Source: Amarobacillus sp046328225 (lineage in GTDB: Bacteria > Chloroflexota > Dehalococcoidia > Tepidiformales > Tepidiformaceae). Taken from it: a stretch of DNA of 64,000 bases. Below are positions 8,197-16,553 of this stretch, in pieces; position 1 is the stretch's first letter; every line of letters begins with the position of its first letter. The stretch lies in NCBI GenBank assembly GCA_046328225.1, contig JAXLWZ010000011.1:72398-136397 (forward strand), given 5' to 3'. Position numbers and translations under genes: made by a program. Under the pieces are notes generated by a model. It had not been told where the DNA came from. It made no database searches and saw only the letters and a program-made list of their open reading frames with translations.

Positions 8197-9345
8197 TTAG
8201 CGGGCGGCCACCTCGGCGCGGATGAAGTTGCAGATCTCGGCGACGGGCCCTTCGCCCTGCAGCCCCGAATGCATCTGGTTGATGGTGACGGCCACGGAGA
8301 GCCGCCGTTCGGGGTCGGCCCAGCCGACGGAGCCGCCGGCGCCGGGGTGCCCGAAGGTCGTGAGCGAAGGTCCGAGGGCGCTCGCGCCGGCCTCTTCGGA
8401 CCCGCCGAGGAAGAAGCCGATGCCCTTGCGCAGGCGCTGGCCGAGCACCAGGTCGACGCGGTCGGTCATGAGGCGGTACATGTGCGGGATGCGTTCGGCG
8501 GTGACGATGCGCACGCCATCGATTTCGCCGCCGTTGGCCAGCGCGCCATACATCCGGGCGAGGGCGCGCGCGGTGAAATGCCCGTTCGCCGAAGGCAGGC
8601 AGGCGCGGCGCGTGCGCGCATCGTTGAAGGTGAAGTTGGTGCGCATCGGCATCGCCTGGAAGATCGGGTGGTCCGGCCCCAGCGCGGCCGCGGGATTGGG
8701 CGTGCCGGGCGCCGGCGGCGGCGCGTTCCTGAGGGTGGTGAGCCGCTCATCGACGCCCTCGGGGATGCCCATGAACATCGAATCGCCCACCCCGAGCGGG
8801 CCCGCCAGGTCCTCGGCGAGCCACTCCTTGATGTGCCGGCCGCTCGCCTTCTGGATGATGCCGCCCGCGACCCAGGCATAGGTGAAGGCGTGGTAGCCCG
8901 TGTTCGTGCAGGGCGGATAGGCCGGGGCCTGCGCCGCGATCCAGTCGAGCGCGCCCTCCCAGTCCTCGATGAACTCGAGCGTGAACGGCCTGGGGACCGC
9001 GTGCAGCCCGGCCTGGTGGCTCATCGCCTGCGCGACCGTGACCTCGCCCTTGCCGTTCTGTGCGAACTCGGGCCAGTACTTCGCCACGGGCGCGTCGTAG
9101 TCGAGCTGGCCGCGGTCGGCGAGCATATGGAGGATGGTCGCGGCGACGCCCTTGGTGGTGGAGAAGCTGCTGAAGAGGCTCTCCGGGCCCACGCGCCGTT
9201 CGTCATGGGCGCCCATCTGTCCGTCCCAGGCATCGACGATGAGCTTGCCATCGCGATAGGCGCAAACCTGCGTGCCGATCTGGCGGCCCTCGGCGATCTG
9301 CCGCGCGATGAGCGCCTTCACCTTGCCGTTGAGTTCGCTGTCCAT
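8197..9345 (-). CDS. Serine hydrolase of the beta-lactamase/esterase family
   Basis: The 382-residue protein has the class C beta-lactamase/EstB fold: nucleophile motif S62-T-T-K65 in LFSSFSTTKG, GYHAFTYAWVAG in the Tyr-motif position, and GHPGAGGSVGWADP near the end in place of KTG. Such proteins are usually esterases or peptidases rather than beta-lactamases. No signal peptide, so probably cytoplasmic. GGGGGA lies before the ATG and a likely -10 TAGACT lies about 30 nt upstream. Confidence 0.85.
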   Translation of the reverse strand: MDSELNGKVKALIARQIAEGRQIGTQVCAYRDGKLIVDAWDGQMGAHDERRVGPESLFSSFSTTKGVAATILHMLADRGQLDYDAPVAKYWPEFAQNGKGEVTVAQAMSHQAGLHAVPRPFTLEFIEDWEGALDWIAAQAPAYPPCTNTGYHAFTYAWVAGGIIQKASGRHIKEWLAEDLAGPLGVGDSMFMGIPEGVDERLTTLRNAPPPAPGTPNPAAALGPDHPIFQAMPMRTNFTFNDARTRRACLPSANGHFTARALARMYGALANGGEIDGVRIVTAERIPHMYRLMTDRVDLVLGQRLRKGIGFFLGGSEEAGASALGPSLTTFGHPGAGGSVGWADPERRLSVAVTINQMHSGLQGEGPVAEICNFIRAEVAAR

Positions 9346-9469
9346 GGTCAAATCCCCCGGGGCGGCTTCGCGGCGGGAGTCTACGCCCGGGGTGGTGCGA
9401 GGAAAAACGCGAGTTTGCGGCGCTTTCGAGGCTCTTTCGCCGCGGCGCGCGAACGCACAGAATCCGCGC

Positions 9470-10132
9470 ATGGAGCTGTACGAGGTCATGCGGAGCGCGT
9501 TCTCGGCGCGCGAATTCACCCCCGAGCCCGTGGATGACGCCGTCCTGGCGCGCATCCTGGAGAACGCGCGCTTCGCCCCCAGCGGCGGCAACCGCCAGGG
9601 CGGGCACGTCATCATCGTCCGCGAACAGGCAACGAAGGACGCCATCGCGGAGTTGGCGAAGGAGCCCGCGAAGCGCTACGGCGCGCAGGTCGCGGCGGGG
9701 GAGTTCCCCTGGAACACGGTGGTGCCGACGAAGCTCACGCCCGAGCAGATCGCGGCGACGGAACCGCCCCGCGGGCTCAGCGAACCGTACCGCCGCGCGC
9801 CCGTGGTCATCGTCGTCTGCGTGGACCTGCGGGTGGTGGCCTCGGTCGATAGCGAGCTGGCGCGCGTGGGCGTGATCAGCGGCGCGTCGATCTACCCGCT
9901 GGTCTGGAACATCCTCCTGGGGCTGCGGGCCGAGGGCCTCGGGGGCACGCTCACGACGATGCCCATCGCGCGCGAGCCCGAACTGCGTGCCCTCATGGAC
10001 ATCCCCGAAGGCGTGGCGGTGGCGGCGCTCATCCCCGTCGGCCACCCGTCGCGCACCCTCACCAAACTCCGCCGCAAACCCGTCCGCGAATTCGCCACCC
10101 GCGAACGCTGGGGGGGAGACGCCTTCGGCTGA
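9470..10132 (+). CDS. Nitroreductase-family flavoprotein
   Basis: The 220-residue protein matches FMN-dependent nitroreductases: MELYEVMRSAFSAREF, the FMN-contacting RFAPSGGNRQGGHVI, a central SGASIYPLVWNILLGLRAEGLGGTL, and a C-terminal GHP..LTKLRRKPV. These enzymes reduce nitro or quinone groups with NAD(P)H. The preferred start has CAGAAT 6 nt upstream as a weak -10. Its stop lies at the first unit of a GAGAAAA heptamer element shared with the convergent gene. Confidence 0.85.
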   Translation: MELYEVMRSAFSAREFTPEPVDDAVLARILENARFAPSGGNRQGGHVIIVREQATKDAIAELAKEPAKRYGAQVAAGEFPWNTVVPTKLTPEQIAATEPPRGLSEPYRRAPVVIVVCVDLRVVASVDSELARVGVISGASIYPLVWNILLGLRAEGLGGTLTTMPIAREPELRALMDIPEGVAVAALIPVGHPSRTLTKLRRKPVREFATRERWGGDAFG

Positions 10133-10264
10133 GAGAAAAGAGAAAGGAGGAAAGAGAAACGGAGTGGCCAGCCGCCACGGCTGGCGGCGCCGGGGTTGAT
10201 CCCCTGGGAACTGGGAACCGGGAACTGGGAACTTCTTTTCTCCTTCCTCTTGTCTCCTTTCTCT
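10133..10264. repeat. Inverted GAGAAAA-heptamer element between convergent genes
   Basis: The left arm 10131-10160 is (GAGAAAA)-type. The core GTGGCCAGCCGCC is followed by GGGGTTGATCCCC and GGGAACT units (10205-10233). The right arm 10233-10264 is the inverted GAGAAAA family. Stop codons of both flanking genes lie in or against the arms. The hairpin could act as a two-way terminator. Confidence 0.87.
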
Positions 10265-10835
10265 ACGCCCCGTTCGCCGAGCCCCGCTCGGCGAACGGCG
10301 GCGTCTCCCCCTCGGGGACGGAGACTTCGAAGATGTTGAGCGTCATCGAGACGAGGCCGTAGTAGCCGGTGATGCCCACGACATCGACCAGGCCGCGCTC
10401 GCCGAGGATGGCGATGGCGCGGGCGTAGGTGGCATCGGAGAGGCGCTTCGTGGCGAAATACTCCGTAATCACGTCGTGGACGATGCGGTAGTCCTCGCGC
10501 TCGAAGGTAGGCGTGGCGCCGGTGCGGATCGCTTCGATGATGTCCGCCGGGAGGCCGGCCTGCAGCCCGAGGCGGGTGTGCGCCCAGAATTCGAACTGCG
10601 ATCGCCATTCGCGACCCGCGAGCAGGATGGCGAGCTCGGACACGTCGCCGGGGAGGGAGGTGCCGAAGCGGCAGTAGGCGCCGACCTTCTGGGCTGTATC
10701 GGCCAGGCCGGGGGCGCGCAGCCACGCTTCGAAGGGTCCGCGCATGCCGCCGCGCGGGCCGCTTGTGATCTCGTTGGCGATGCGCTGCTGCTCGGCGCTG
10801 AGGGTGAGGGTTTCGAAGGGGGCGAGTCGGGCCAT
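10263..10835 (-). CDS. Carboxymuconolactone decarboxylase-family protein
   Basis: The 190-residue protein is all-helical and follows the CMD/AhpD-like pattern: LSELAILLAGREWRSQFEFWAHTRLGLQAGLP (with the conserved E...H) and a C-terminal VDVVGITGYYGLVSMTLNIFEV. The CxxC of true AhpD is absent, so this is a CMD-like protein of unknown substrate. ATG at 10835 is preferred; an in-frame start at 10865 is possible. Its TAG stop sits inside the right arm of the heptamer element. Confidence 0.78.
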   Translation of the reverse strand: MARLAPFETLTLSAEQQRIANEITSGPRGGMRGPFEAWLRAPGLADTAQKVGAYCRFGTSLPGDVSELAILLAGREWRSQFEFWAHTRLGLQAGLPADIIEAIRTGATPTFEREDYRIVHDVITEYFATKRLSDATYARAIAILGERGLVDVVGITGYYGLVSMTLNIFEVSVPEGETPPFAERGSANGA

Positions 10836-10918
10836 GGCGGCGCTCCGGGAGGGTGATGGCGGCATCGGAACCGATGCGGGGGCGGCCCGTCAAGGCGCGT
10901 GCTTGCCGCGGGCGGCGG

Positions 10919-10924
10919 TATACT
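10919..10924 (+). promoter_or_regulatory. -10 hexamer TATACT, leaderless
   Basis: A near-consensus -10 ends 7 nt before the ATG at 10932, so transcription should begin at or within a base or two of the start codon. No good -35 is visible. Confidence 0.6.
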
Positions 10925-10931
10925 CCCGGCC

Positions 10932-12005
10932 ATGCCCGAATCCGAGATCCCGCCCGGCATCGCCTACCCCGCCGTCGCGCGCTTCTTTCGCGACCACGTT
11001 CCCGGCGCCGATGGCGACCTCGCCTTCACGCTCATCGGCGAGGGGCGTTCGAACCTGACCTACGCCGTCACCTGCGGCGGCCAGAAGTGGGTGATGCGAC
11101 GGCCGCCGCTCGGGCACGTGCTGCCGACGGCGCACGACATGGTGCGGGAGTACCGCGTGATCTCGGCGATGGACGCCCAGGGCTTCCCCGTCGCCCACCC
11201 GATCGCGCTCTGCGAGGACCCGGCGGTCAACGACTATCCGTTTTATGTCATGAGCTTCGCCGACGGCCGCATCCTCACCTTCGATGACCACGCCGGGTAC
11301 GCCGAGACCGCGCCCGAACGCGAGAAGATCGGCCACGCGCTCGTGGATACGCTCGTGCAGCTGCACGCCATCGACTACCAGGCCGCGGGCCTCGGCGATT
11401 TCGCCTTCAAGCCCGAGGGCTACCTCGAACGGCAGCTGCGGCGCTGGGGCGAGCAGTGGGAGCGTTCGAAGACGCGCGACCTGCCGGAGGTGGACGAACT
11501 TTCGCGGCGGCTGCGAAAGGCGCTGCCGCCATCGCCGCCGCCGACGCTCGTGCACGGCGATTACCGGCTCGGGAACATGGTCCTCGCGCACGACGACCCG
11601 GGCCGCGTGGTGGCGCTGCTGGACTGGGAGATGTCGACGCTGGGGGACCCGCTCTCGGACCTGGGCTACACCATTATGTATTGGGGCCAGGAGGGCGACC
11701 CGGAGCTGCGGCTGCTTTCGAACGAGGAGAGCCGCGTGACCGCGCGCCCGGGCTTCCTTTCGCGCGACGAGCTGGTGGCCGAATACGCGCGCAAGAGCGG
11801 CCGCAGCGTGGACCACATCGAGTTCTACGAAATCTTCGCGAACTACAAGATCGGGATCATCATGGAGGGCATCCACGCCCGCTACCTGGCCGGCGAAACC
11901 GTCGGCGACATCTTCGACGACGCGGGCGAAGTGGCGGCCTGGATGCTGGAGAACGGGCTCGCGGTGGCGGATCGAGCGCAGTCCCCCGCGTTGCGGGGGA
12001 GCTGA
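10932..12005 (+). CDS. Aminoglycoside phosphotransferase-like kinase (ACAD10/11 kinase type)
   Basis: The 357-residue protein has a kinase-like fold: LIGEGRSNLTYAV (nucleotide loop), WVMRRPPLGHVLPTAHDMVREYRV, the Brenner motif VHGDYRLGNM, and metal-binding ALLDWEMSTLGDPLSDLG. This wording is typical of the phosphotransferases related to the kinase domain of ACAD10/11, involved in catabolism of hydroxylated acyl-CoAs. The last codons and TGA overlap the start of a heptamer arm, so the C terminus may have been rewritten by the element. Confidence 0.85.
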   Translation: MPESEIPPGIAYPAVARFFRDHVPGADGDLAFTLIGEGRSNLTYAVTCGGQKWVMRRPPLGHVLPTAHDMVREYRVISAMDAQGFPVAHPIALCEDPAVNDYPFYVMSFADGRILTFDDHAGYAETAPEREKIGHALVDTLVQLHAIDYQAAGLGDFAFKPEGYLERQLRRWGEQWERSKTRDLPEVDELSRRLRKALPPSPPPTLVHGDYRLGNMVLAHDDPGRVVALLDWEMSTLGDPLSDLGYTIMYWGQEGDPELRLLSNEESRVTARPGFLSRDELVAEYARKSGRSVDHIEFYEIFANYKIGIIMEGIHARYLAGETVGDIFDDAGEVAAWMLENGLAVADRAQSPALRGS

Positions 12006-12120
12006 TAGCTGTTAGCTGCTGGCTATTAGCGTGACCACACGCGGACATTTGTGGCTGGTTGGCGGCCGAAAGCTTCGCGACGGGTCACGCTAATAGCTAA
12101 CAGCCAGTAGCTAATAGCTG
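12001..12120. repeat. Inverted AGCTGTT-heptamer element between convergent genes
   Basis: The arms include a perfect 15-bp inverted pair, 12022-12036 and 12083-12097 (GCTATTAGCGTGACC), flanked by more AGCTGTT-type units out to 12001 and 12120. The core begins GTGACCACACGCG as at 7349. The left gene ends inside the element and the right gene ends 5 bp beyond it. Confidence 0.9.
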
Positions 12121-12124
12121 CGCG

Positions 12125-12697
12125 CTACCATGCGCGCCCGAATTTCTCCCGCGACGTCACCTCCGCGACGGCCTTGCGGCGGTTCTTGCCGAGTTTCACG
12201 GCGGGCCAGCCCATGGGGATGACGGCGTGCACGGCCATGTCGGCCGGCAGGTCCAGCAGCGGCGCGACCTTCTCTTCGTTCAGGCGCCAGCGGGTTGTGA
12301 GCACCGTGCCCAGGCCCGCGGCGTGCGCGGCCAGCAGGAGGTTCTGCACGGCCGGGTAGATCGAGCCCGCCGTCGCCGCATCGCCCGCGCGCCCTTCGCC
12401 GAACGGCAGCGTCGAGCAGACGGCGATGAGCACGGGCACGTCGGCCCAGTTCTGGCGGTCGGGCGCGGACTGTCCGCGCGGCTGGCCCGTCATGTCGGAC
12501 TGGATATCGGCGATGGCGCGCTTCGTTTCGCGGTCGCGAATGACGATGAAGTGCCAGGGCTGGACGTTGCGAGCGTTGGGGGCGCGCGTGGCGACGCGCA
12601 GGATGCGGGCGATGAGGTCGTCGGGGACGGGCTGGTCGGTGAAGGCGCGGACGGCGCGCTGGGTGGCGGCCAGCTGTTCGAGGGCTTCGAGATCCAT
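12125..12697 (-). CDS. Nitroreductase-family flavoprotein
   Basis: The 190-residue protein starts MDLEALEQLAATQRAVRAF. FMN-binding ATRAPNARNVQPWHFIVI and a central AGSIYPAVQNLLLAAHAAGLGTVL mark the nitroreductase family; the C terminus is IPMGWPAVKLGKNRRKAV. AGGAG lies at good spacing before the ATG. It resembles the 9.5 kb nitroreductase in layout but is clearly diverged. Some Chloroflexota and actinobacterial members use F420; cofactor choice cannot be read here. Confidence 0.85.
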   Translation of the reverse strand: MDLEALEQLAATQRAVRAFTDQPVPDDLIARILRVATRAPNARNVQPWHFIVIRDRETKRAIADIQSDMTGQPRGQSAPDRQNWADVPVLIAVCSTLPFGEGRAGDAATAGSIYPAVQNLLLAAHAAGLGTVLTTRWRLNEEKVAPLLDLPADMAVHAVIPMGWPAVKLGKNRRKAVAEVTSREKFGRAW

Positions 12698-12742
12698 TGG
12701 GGACTCCTGTCGCGGCGATGTGCCGGGATTGGTGGCGGCACT

Positions 12743-12869
12743 GTAGCGCAGGTGGCTGTCGGCCGTCGGCTCTTGGCCGTCGGCGTGGCCAGCCGCGGGG
12801 CAGGTGTGGCCGTCCGCCGGCGACCGAGGCATGTGGCACCAGCCGACAGCCGACGGCCGCCTGCGCTAC
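12743..12869. repeat. Inverted GGCCGTC-heptamer element with extended stem
   Basis: The arms carry GGCTGTC/GGCCGTC units. They are extended outward by an 11-bp perfect inverted pair (TGTAGCGCAGG at 12742 and its complement at 12859). The core begins GTGGCCAGCCGCGG. The TAG stop of the metallo-hydrolase gene is inside the outer stem, so this gene end is present in both orientations. Confidence 0.85.
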
Positions 12870-13615
12870 AGGTCGAGGATGAGCCCGTCGTGGGCGAACG
12901 TGATGCCGGGGATGGGCGCCGTCTCGGCGGCGAAGGCGAGCATCTCCGTGTTCATGTGCGTAACCACCAGGCGCGCGCAGCCGAGGCGAGGGAGGTTTTC
13001 GCGCACGGTTTCGAAGGCGAGATGGAATGGCACGCGCCGTTCGCGGACGTATCCTTCGCACACGAACAGGTCCGCGCCGGTGGTGACATCGGTGAGGGCA
13101 TCGGTCCAGGCGGTGTCGCCGGAATAGGCGAGCGAGCGGCCGGCGTAGTCGATGCGCAGGGCGAGCGAGGGCGCGCCGCTGGCATGGTCGGCTTCGACGG
13201 CACGGATGACGGCGGGCCCGAACGGCGCGGGTTCGCCGGGCACGAGTTCGGTGACGTGGGTGGCGAACCTGCGTGTCGCGGTCGCGCTGCCGGGGAAGAG
13301 CACCTCCATCGCGCGCACCAGCCGTTCGCCCGTGCCCACCGGTCCGGCGACGTGCAGGTCCTGTTCGCGGCGGTTGAACTGGCCGTGCAGGACGAGGAAC
13401 GGGATCCCGCCGAAGTGGTCGCCGTGGAGGTGGCTGACGACGATGTGGCCGATGCTCCCGGGATCGACCCCCGCGCGGGCCATCGCGTGCAGGGACGTGG
13501 CGCCGCAATCGACCATGAGCGGCGCCGGCCCGCCTTCGAGGAGCATGCACGCCTGGAAGCGGCCGCCGCTCGCGAACGCATCGCCCGAACCGAGGAAGCG
13601 GAGAGTGGCGGTCAC
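12866..13615 (-). CDS. Metallo-beta-lactamase-fold phosphodiesterase (RNase Z-like)
   Basis: The 249-residue protein starts from GTG and reads MTATLRFLGSGDAF. It has HLHGDHFGG (HxHxDH), VSHLHGDH in the RNase Z-like position, DYAGRSLAYSGDTAWTDAL and a C-terminal THMNTEML. The opening LGSGDAF and short length fit the RNase Z/cyclic phosphodiesterase branch rather than lactamases. Start and upstream stop overlap as GTGA, coupling it to the HAD gene. Confidence 0.8.
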   Translation of the reverse strand: MTATLRFLGSGDAFASGGRFQACMLLEGGPAPLMVDCGATSLHAMARAGVDPGSIGHIVVSHLHGDHFGGIPFLVLHGQFNRREQDLHVAGPVGTGERLVRAMEVLFPGSATATRRFATHVTELVPGEPAPFGPAVIRAVEADHASGAPSLALRIDYAGRSLAYSGDTAWTDALTDVTTGADLFVCEGYVRERRVPFHLAFETVRENLPRLGCARLVVTHMNTEMLAFAAETAPIPGITFAHDGLILDL

Positions 13616-14325
13616 GGTTCGCCTTCGTGGAGGAGGCGGGCGAGCGCGTCGCGGAGGGCGGGCACGGTGTCGACGTCGGCGTGGGGGACTTCGTCGTGCG
13701 CGCGGGGCTGCTGGTTCGCGTGCCGGCCGGTGCGCAGGCGGATGGCGGCCATGCCCAGCCAGCGCGCGGGCGCGATGTCGTTGTCGATGCGGTCGCCGAC
13801 CATGATCGTCTTCTCCGGTGCCACGCCGAGGTCGTCGCAGGCGCGAAGGAAGAGGCGGACGTCGGGCTTGCGCAGGCGGTGATGGCCGGTGACCTCGCGA
13901 TGGCTGAAGAGCGCTCCGCAGCCCAGGGCATCGAGCTCGGCGACCACGCGCGCGGGCTGGTTCGCGGCGAGCCCGAGGAGGATGCCCTCGCCGTGGAGCC
14001 ACCGCAGGAGGTCGACGATGCCGGGGCGGAGCTCGATGCCGCCGCGCTCGGTCTGTCGCCGGGCACCAGCCTCGGGGTTGCGGAAGCGCGCCATGACGCG
14101 GGCGGCGAGGGCGGCATCTCCGCCGGCGAGCGTCCAGGTGATGGCGCTGTAGGCGTCCGGGGCGAAGGCGGCGACGGCGCGGGCGTCGGCATCGGCATAG
14201 GCGGCATCGGAGACGGCCACGCCCTCGGCCCCGAACGCCGCGCGAATATCGCGGTCCACGAGCTGCTCGAAGCGGACCTCGGTATCGATCGGCCCGCCGA
14301 CATCGAAGAGCACGGCGCGGAACAT
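13612..14325 (-). CDS. HAD-superfamily hydrolase
   Basis: The 237-residue protein begins MFRAVLFDVGGPIDTE, motif I of the HAD fold, with Gly at the second Asp position, as seen in some family members. Later motifs are GLAANQPARVVAEL (motif II region), RKPDVRLF (motif III Lys) and TIMVGDRIDNDI (motif IV Asp pair). The acid/base Asp of phosphatases (DxD) is replaced, so phosphatase activity is uncertain. Coupled by GTGA overlap to the metallo-hydrolase. Confidence 0.82.
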   Translation of the reverse strand: MFRAVLFDVGGPIDTEVRFEQLVDRDIRAAFGAEGVAVSDAAYADADARAVAAFAPDAYSAITWTLAGGDAALAARVMARFRNPEAGARRQTERGGIELRPGIVDLLRWLHGEGILLGLAANQPARVVAELDALGCGALFSHREVTGHHRLRKPDVRLFLRACDDLGVAPEKTIMVGDRIDNDIAPARWLGMAAIRLRTGRHANQQPRAHDEVPHADVDTVPALRDALARLLHEGEP

Positions 14326-14338
14326 GGCGGGATATTGG

Positions 14339-14371
14339 GAGAGAAAAGAGAAAAGAGGAAGGAGGAAAGGG
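14339..14371 (+). repeat. GAGAAAA-heptamer array, left arm
   Basis: Units of GAGAAAA/GAGGAAG start 14 bp upstream of the HAD gene's start. The inverted partner is at 15158-15189, nearly 800 bp away, so the pair brackets an ORF and a TGTTTCACG cluster instead of a short core. Confidence 0.8.
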
Positions 14372-14542
14372 TGCGCGAGCGGGCGGTGTGGATGGCGGCG
14401 GGGGATAGCGGCGCGGCTCCCGCCGGGTCCCCAGCCGACGGAGCGGGACGGGCGCCGCGGCGTGCACAGGCCGCACGTTGAATCTAACCGGGCGGCGAGA
14501 CGGACCGGACTGCCGTTGTTAAGGCGCTCGACGAGATCGAAG

Positions 14543-14824
14543 ATGAGTTCGGCCGGGGCTGAGACGCGATTAGGTTCCAGCTCAAGAATATCGAGCTATC
14601 GCGGCGTCGGCACGATTGGACACTCACGGGAGACGGCAGTGGCTATACACAGGGGCTGGGCGCCCGAGGACGATCCGATCTACTCCGAGCCCTTCACGAT
14701 ATCTCCGCTGAGAGGGACCGCCGGGTCGACGAAGCTTTCCGTCGCTACAGAGGCGGGGAAGAAGGCCACCAAGGCCTCTACGAAGAGGGCGGTGGAGCAG
14801 GAGACGAAGGACACGCAGGGCTAG
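14543..14824 (+). CDS. Hypothetical protein, uncertain
   Basis: A 93-residue reading frame, MSSAGAETRLGSSSRISSY to AVEQETKDTQG, with a lysine-rich C terminus. Base composition is visibly less GC-rich than neighbours. No family recognised and the ribosome binding site is weak. It lies inside the cargo between widely spaced inverted heptamer arms and may be a transferred gene or a remnant. Confidence 0.3.
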   Translation: MSSAGAETRLGSSSRISSYRGVGTIGHSRETAVAIHRGWAPEDDPIYSEPFTISPLRGTAGSTKLSVATEAGKKATKASTKRAVEQETKDTQG

Positions 14825-14930
14825 CCTTCGAGGCAGGCCCCGCGCGCGCACTCGCCCCTCCGGGCTCGGCCAACCACTCCCGGGTGCCGGGAGCCGAGGG
14901 CCGGCCATGCGCGCCCGCCGTCACGCGCGC

Positions 14931-15079
14931 CGTGAAACACGCGCGCCAGGCAACTGTTTCACGCGATGTTTCACGCCTGGCCGGGGCGGCACAATCACGC
15001 CCGGAGCGAAGCTAAGAGCCGTGTTTCACGGGCTGTTTCACGGCTTCGGACGCCCGTCGCAGGCGTCCAATGTTTCACG
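14931..15079. repeat. Cluster of six TGTTTCACG sites (parS half-sites)
   Basis: TGTTTCACG occurs at 14955, 14967, 15022, 15034 and 15071, and inverted at 14931-14939. Two pairs are spaced exactly 12 bp. The word is half of the parS palindrome TGTTTCACGTGAAACA plus one base; none of the six is a full palindrome. The full parS-like cluster lies 6 kb away. Confidence 0.7.
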
Positions 15080-15157
15080 GATCGGCACGCGTTTCGGCAC
15101 GCCCGGCGACGTCTGGCCCACACGCCTTAGCGCCATCGCCCGAGCCGTCGCGCCCAC

Positions 15158-15189
15158 CCTTTTCTCTTTCCTCCTTTCTCTTTTCTCTC
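15158..15189 (-). repeat. GAGAAAA-heptamer array, right arm
   Basis: The inverted partner of 14339-14371. Read on the minus strand, it begins with the same GAGAGAAAAGAGAAA phase as the left arm. It lies upstream of the promoter (TAGACT at 15201) of the metallo-hydrolase gene at 15226. Confidence 0.8.
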
Positions 15190-15225
15190 TTGCCGCGCGT
15201 AGACTCGCGCGGCAAGGAGACCCCC

Positions 15226-16167
15226 ATGAGCAGCCAGCACGTCACCCATGCCGATACGGTCCCGCCCCCCGCCATCGAGGAGGTGAGCCGCGGGATCTAT
15301 GCCTACATCCAGCTCGATGGCAGCTGGTTCCTGAACAATGCCGGCTGCCTCGTCGGCGAGCGCGACGCAAAGCTCATCGATACGACGGGGACGGAGGCGC
15401 GGGCGCACGCCTGGCAGGCGGCGGTGCGATCGCTCACGGACCACCCGGTGACGGCGCTCATCAACACGCATCACCACGGCGACCACACCAACGGCAACTT
15501 CGCCTGGGCGCCGGGCACGCCGATCATCGCGCACGAAAAATGCCGCGAGGAGGTGCGCGCTTCGCGGCCGTTCCGGCGCTCGCCCGTGTTTCCCGAAACC
15601 GACTTCGGCGACTGCCCGCCCACGCCGGCGACCATCACCTTCGAGGACCGCATGGCCGTCTACGTCGACGACCTGCGCGTGGAGCTGATGTTTGTGGGCC
15701 CGGCGCACACGACGAACGACGTCGTCTGCTGGATCCCGGAGCGCAAGCTGCTCTTCAGCGGCGACCTCGTGTTCAACGGGGGCACGCCGTTCGCGCTCTT
15801 TGGGTCGATCGGCGGGTGGCTGGACTCGCTCGCGCGGCTGGAGGCGCTGGGGGCGGAGACCATCGTCCCCGGGCACGGCGCGGTCTGCGGGCCGGAGGTG
15901 TTCGCGCAGATCCGGGCGTACCTGGAGTTCGTTCGCGAGCACGCGGGGCGCGGGTACGAAGCGGGGACGCCGCCGCTGGCGCTGGCGCAATCACTCGACC
16001 TCGGCCCCTTCGCGGACCTCTGCGACCCCGAACGGATCGTCGGGAACCTGCACCGGGCGTACTCGGAGCTGCGAGGCGAGCCGCGCGGGGCGTCCCTCTC
16101 GATGAACACCATCTTCCCCGAGATGGTGGAATGGAACGGGGGGAAGGCCCTGCGCTGCCTGGCGTAG
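15226..16167 (+). CDS. Metallo-beta-lactamase-fold hydrolase
   Basis: The 313-residue protein has the HHHGDHTNGN motif (HxHxDH variant), VGPAHTTNDVVCWIP, LFSGDLVF (metal Asp) and VPGHGAVCG, typical of the quinoprotein relay/SoxH-like MBL hydrolases. AAGGAG sits ideally before the ATG and a -10 TAGACT about 20 nt upstream. The stop codon is inside a perfect 12-bp stem terminator. Substrate unknown. Confidence 0.83.
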   Translation: MSSQHVTHADTVPPPAIEEVSRGIYAYIQLDGSWFLNNAGCLVGERDAKLIDTTGTEARAHAWQAAVRSLTDHPVTALINTHHHGDHTNGNFAWAPGTPIIAHEKCREEVRASRPFRRSPVFPETDFGDCPPTPATITFEDRMAVYVDDLRVELMFVGPAHTTNDVVCWIPERKLLFSGDLVFNGGTPFALFGSIGGWLDSLARLEALGAETIVPGHGAVCGPEVFAQIRAYLEFVREHAGRGYEAGTPPLALAQSLDLGPFADLCDPERIVGNLHRAYSELRGEPRGASLSMNTIFPEMVEWNGGKALRCLA

Positions 16168-16178
16168 CCAGGCAGCGC
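16152..16178 (+). terminator. Hairpin spanning the stop codon
   Basis: GCGCTGCCTGGC (16152-16163) pairs perfectly with 16167-16178 around a 3-nt loop; the TAG stop is in the loop and stem. No T run follows, so termination is inferred from structure alone. Confidence 0.55.
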
Positions 16179-16180
16179 GG

Positions 16181-16246
16181 GAGAGAAAGGAGAAAAGAGG
16201 AAGGAGAAAAGGCAGGCCCGAGGGATGAGGAATGAGGAATGAGGGT
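16181..16246. repeat. Heptamer arrays GAGAAAG and GAGGAAT
   Basis: GAGAAAG/GAGGAAG units (16181-16212) are followed by GGATGAG/GAATGAG units (16223-16246) directly after the hairpin of the preceding gene. Confidence 0.8.
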
Positions 16247-16387
16247 GTGCGGGCATGGTAGGCGCGCAGGTGGCTATCTGACTATGGATGAACGTACGAG
16301 GGGCTGTTGGAAGCTAGCATGGCAGGCACGGCAGTGGTGGAAACACCGGTGACATAGAACACCGATAAAGGTGCAAAGGAGGTCACA

Positions 16388-16421
16388 CCCGACGGCCGAC
16401 AGCCGATGGCCGATGGCCGCG
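16388..16421. repeat. GGCCGAC heptamer array
   Basis: Five units of GGCCGAC/AGCCGAT ending at the stop codon of the 42-residue protein gene. Between 16247 and 16387 no gene is seen. Confidence 0.75.
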
Positions 16422-16423
16422 AG

Positions 16424-16552
16424 CTACGCGAGCGACTTCAGCGCGTAGGCCAGGGCGAATGTGGCGACGGCGGCCACGAGCCAGAGGTGCTTCAGCCAGG
16501 GCCGGGCGTTGGATGCGGGTGTGGGTGCGGGTTTCGCGCGCTTTTTCGCCAT
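16424..16552 (-). CDS. Small membrane protein (42 residues)
   Basis: ATG at 16552, one base beyond the alanine racemase stop, opens MAKKRAKPAPTPASNARPW followed by the single helix LWLVAAVATFALAYAL and a short tail. The basic N terminus before one helix predicts a bitopic inner-membrane protein. Its tight coupling to alr argues it is real. Function unknown; it could scaffold wall enzymes. Confidence 0.55.
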   Translation of the reverse strand: MAKKRAKPAPTPASNARPWLKHLWLVAAVATFALAYALKSLA

Positions 16553-16553
16553 C

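Noticed and set aside
14324..14542. Extension of the 14.5 kb hypothetical protein into the GAGAAAA array
   Set aside because: The added residues come from repeat sequence and there is no ribosome binding site.
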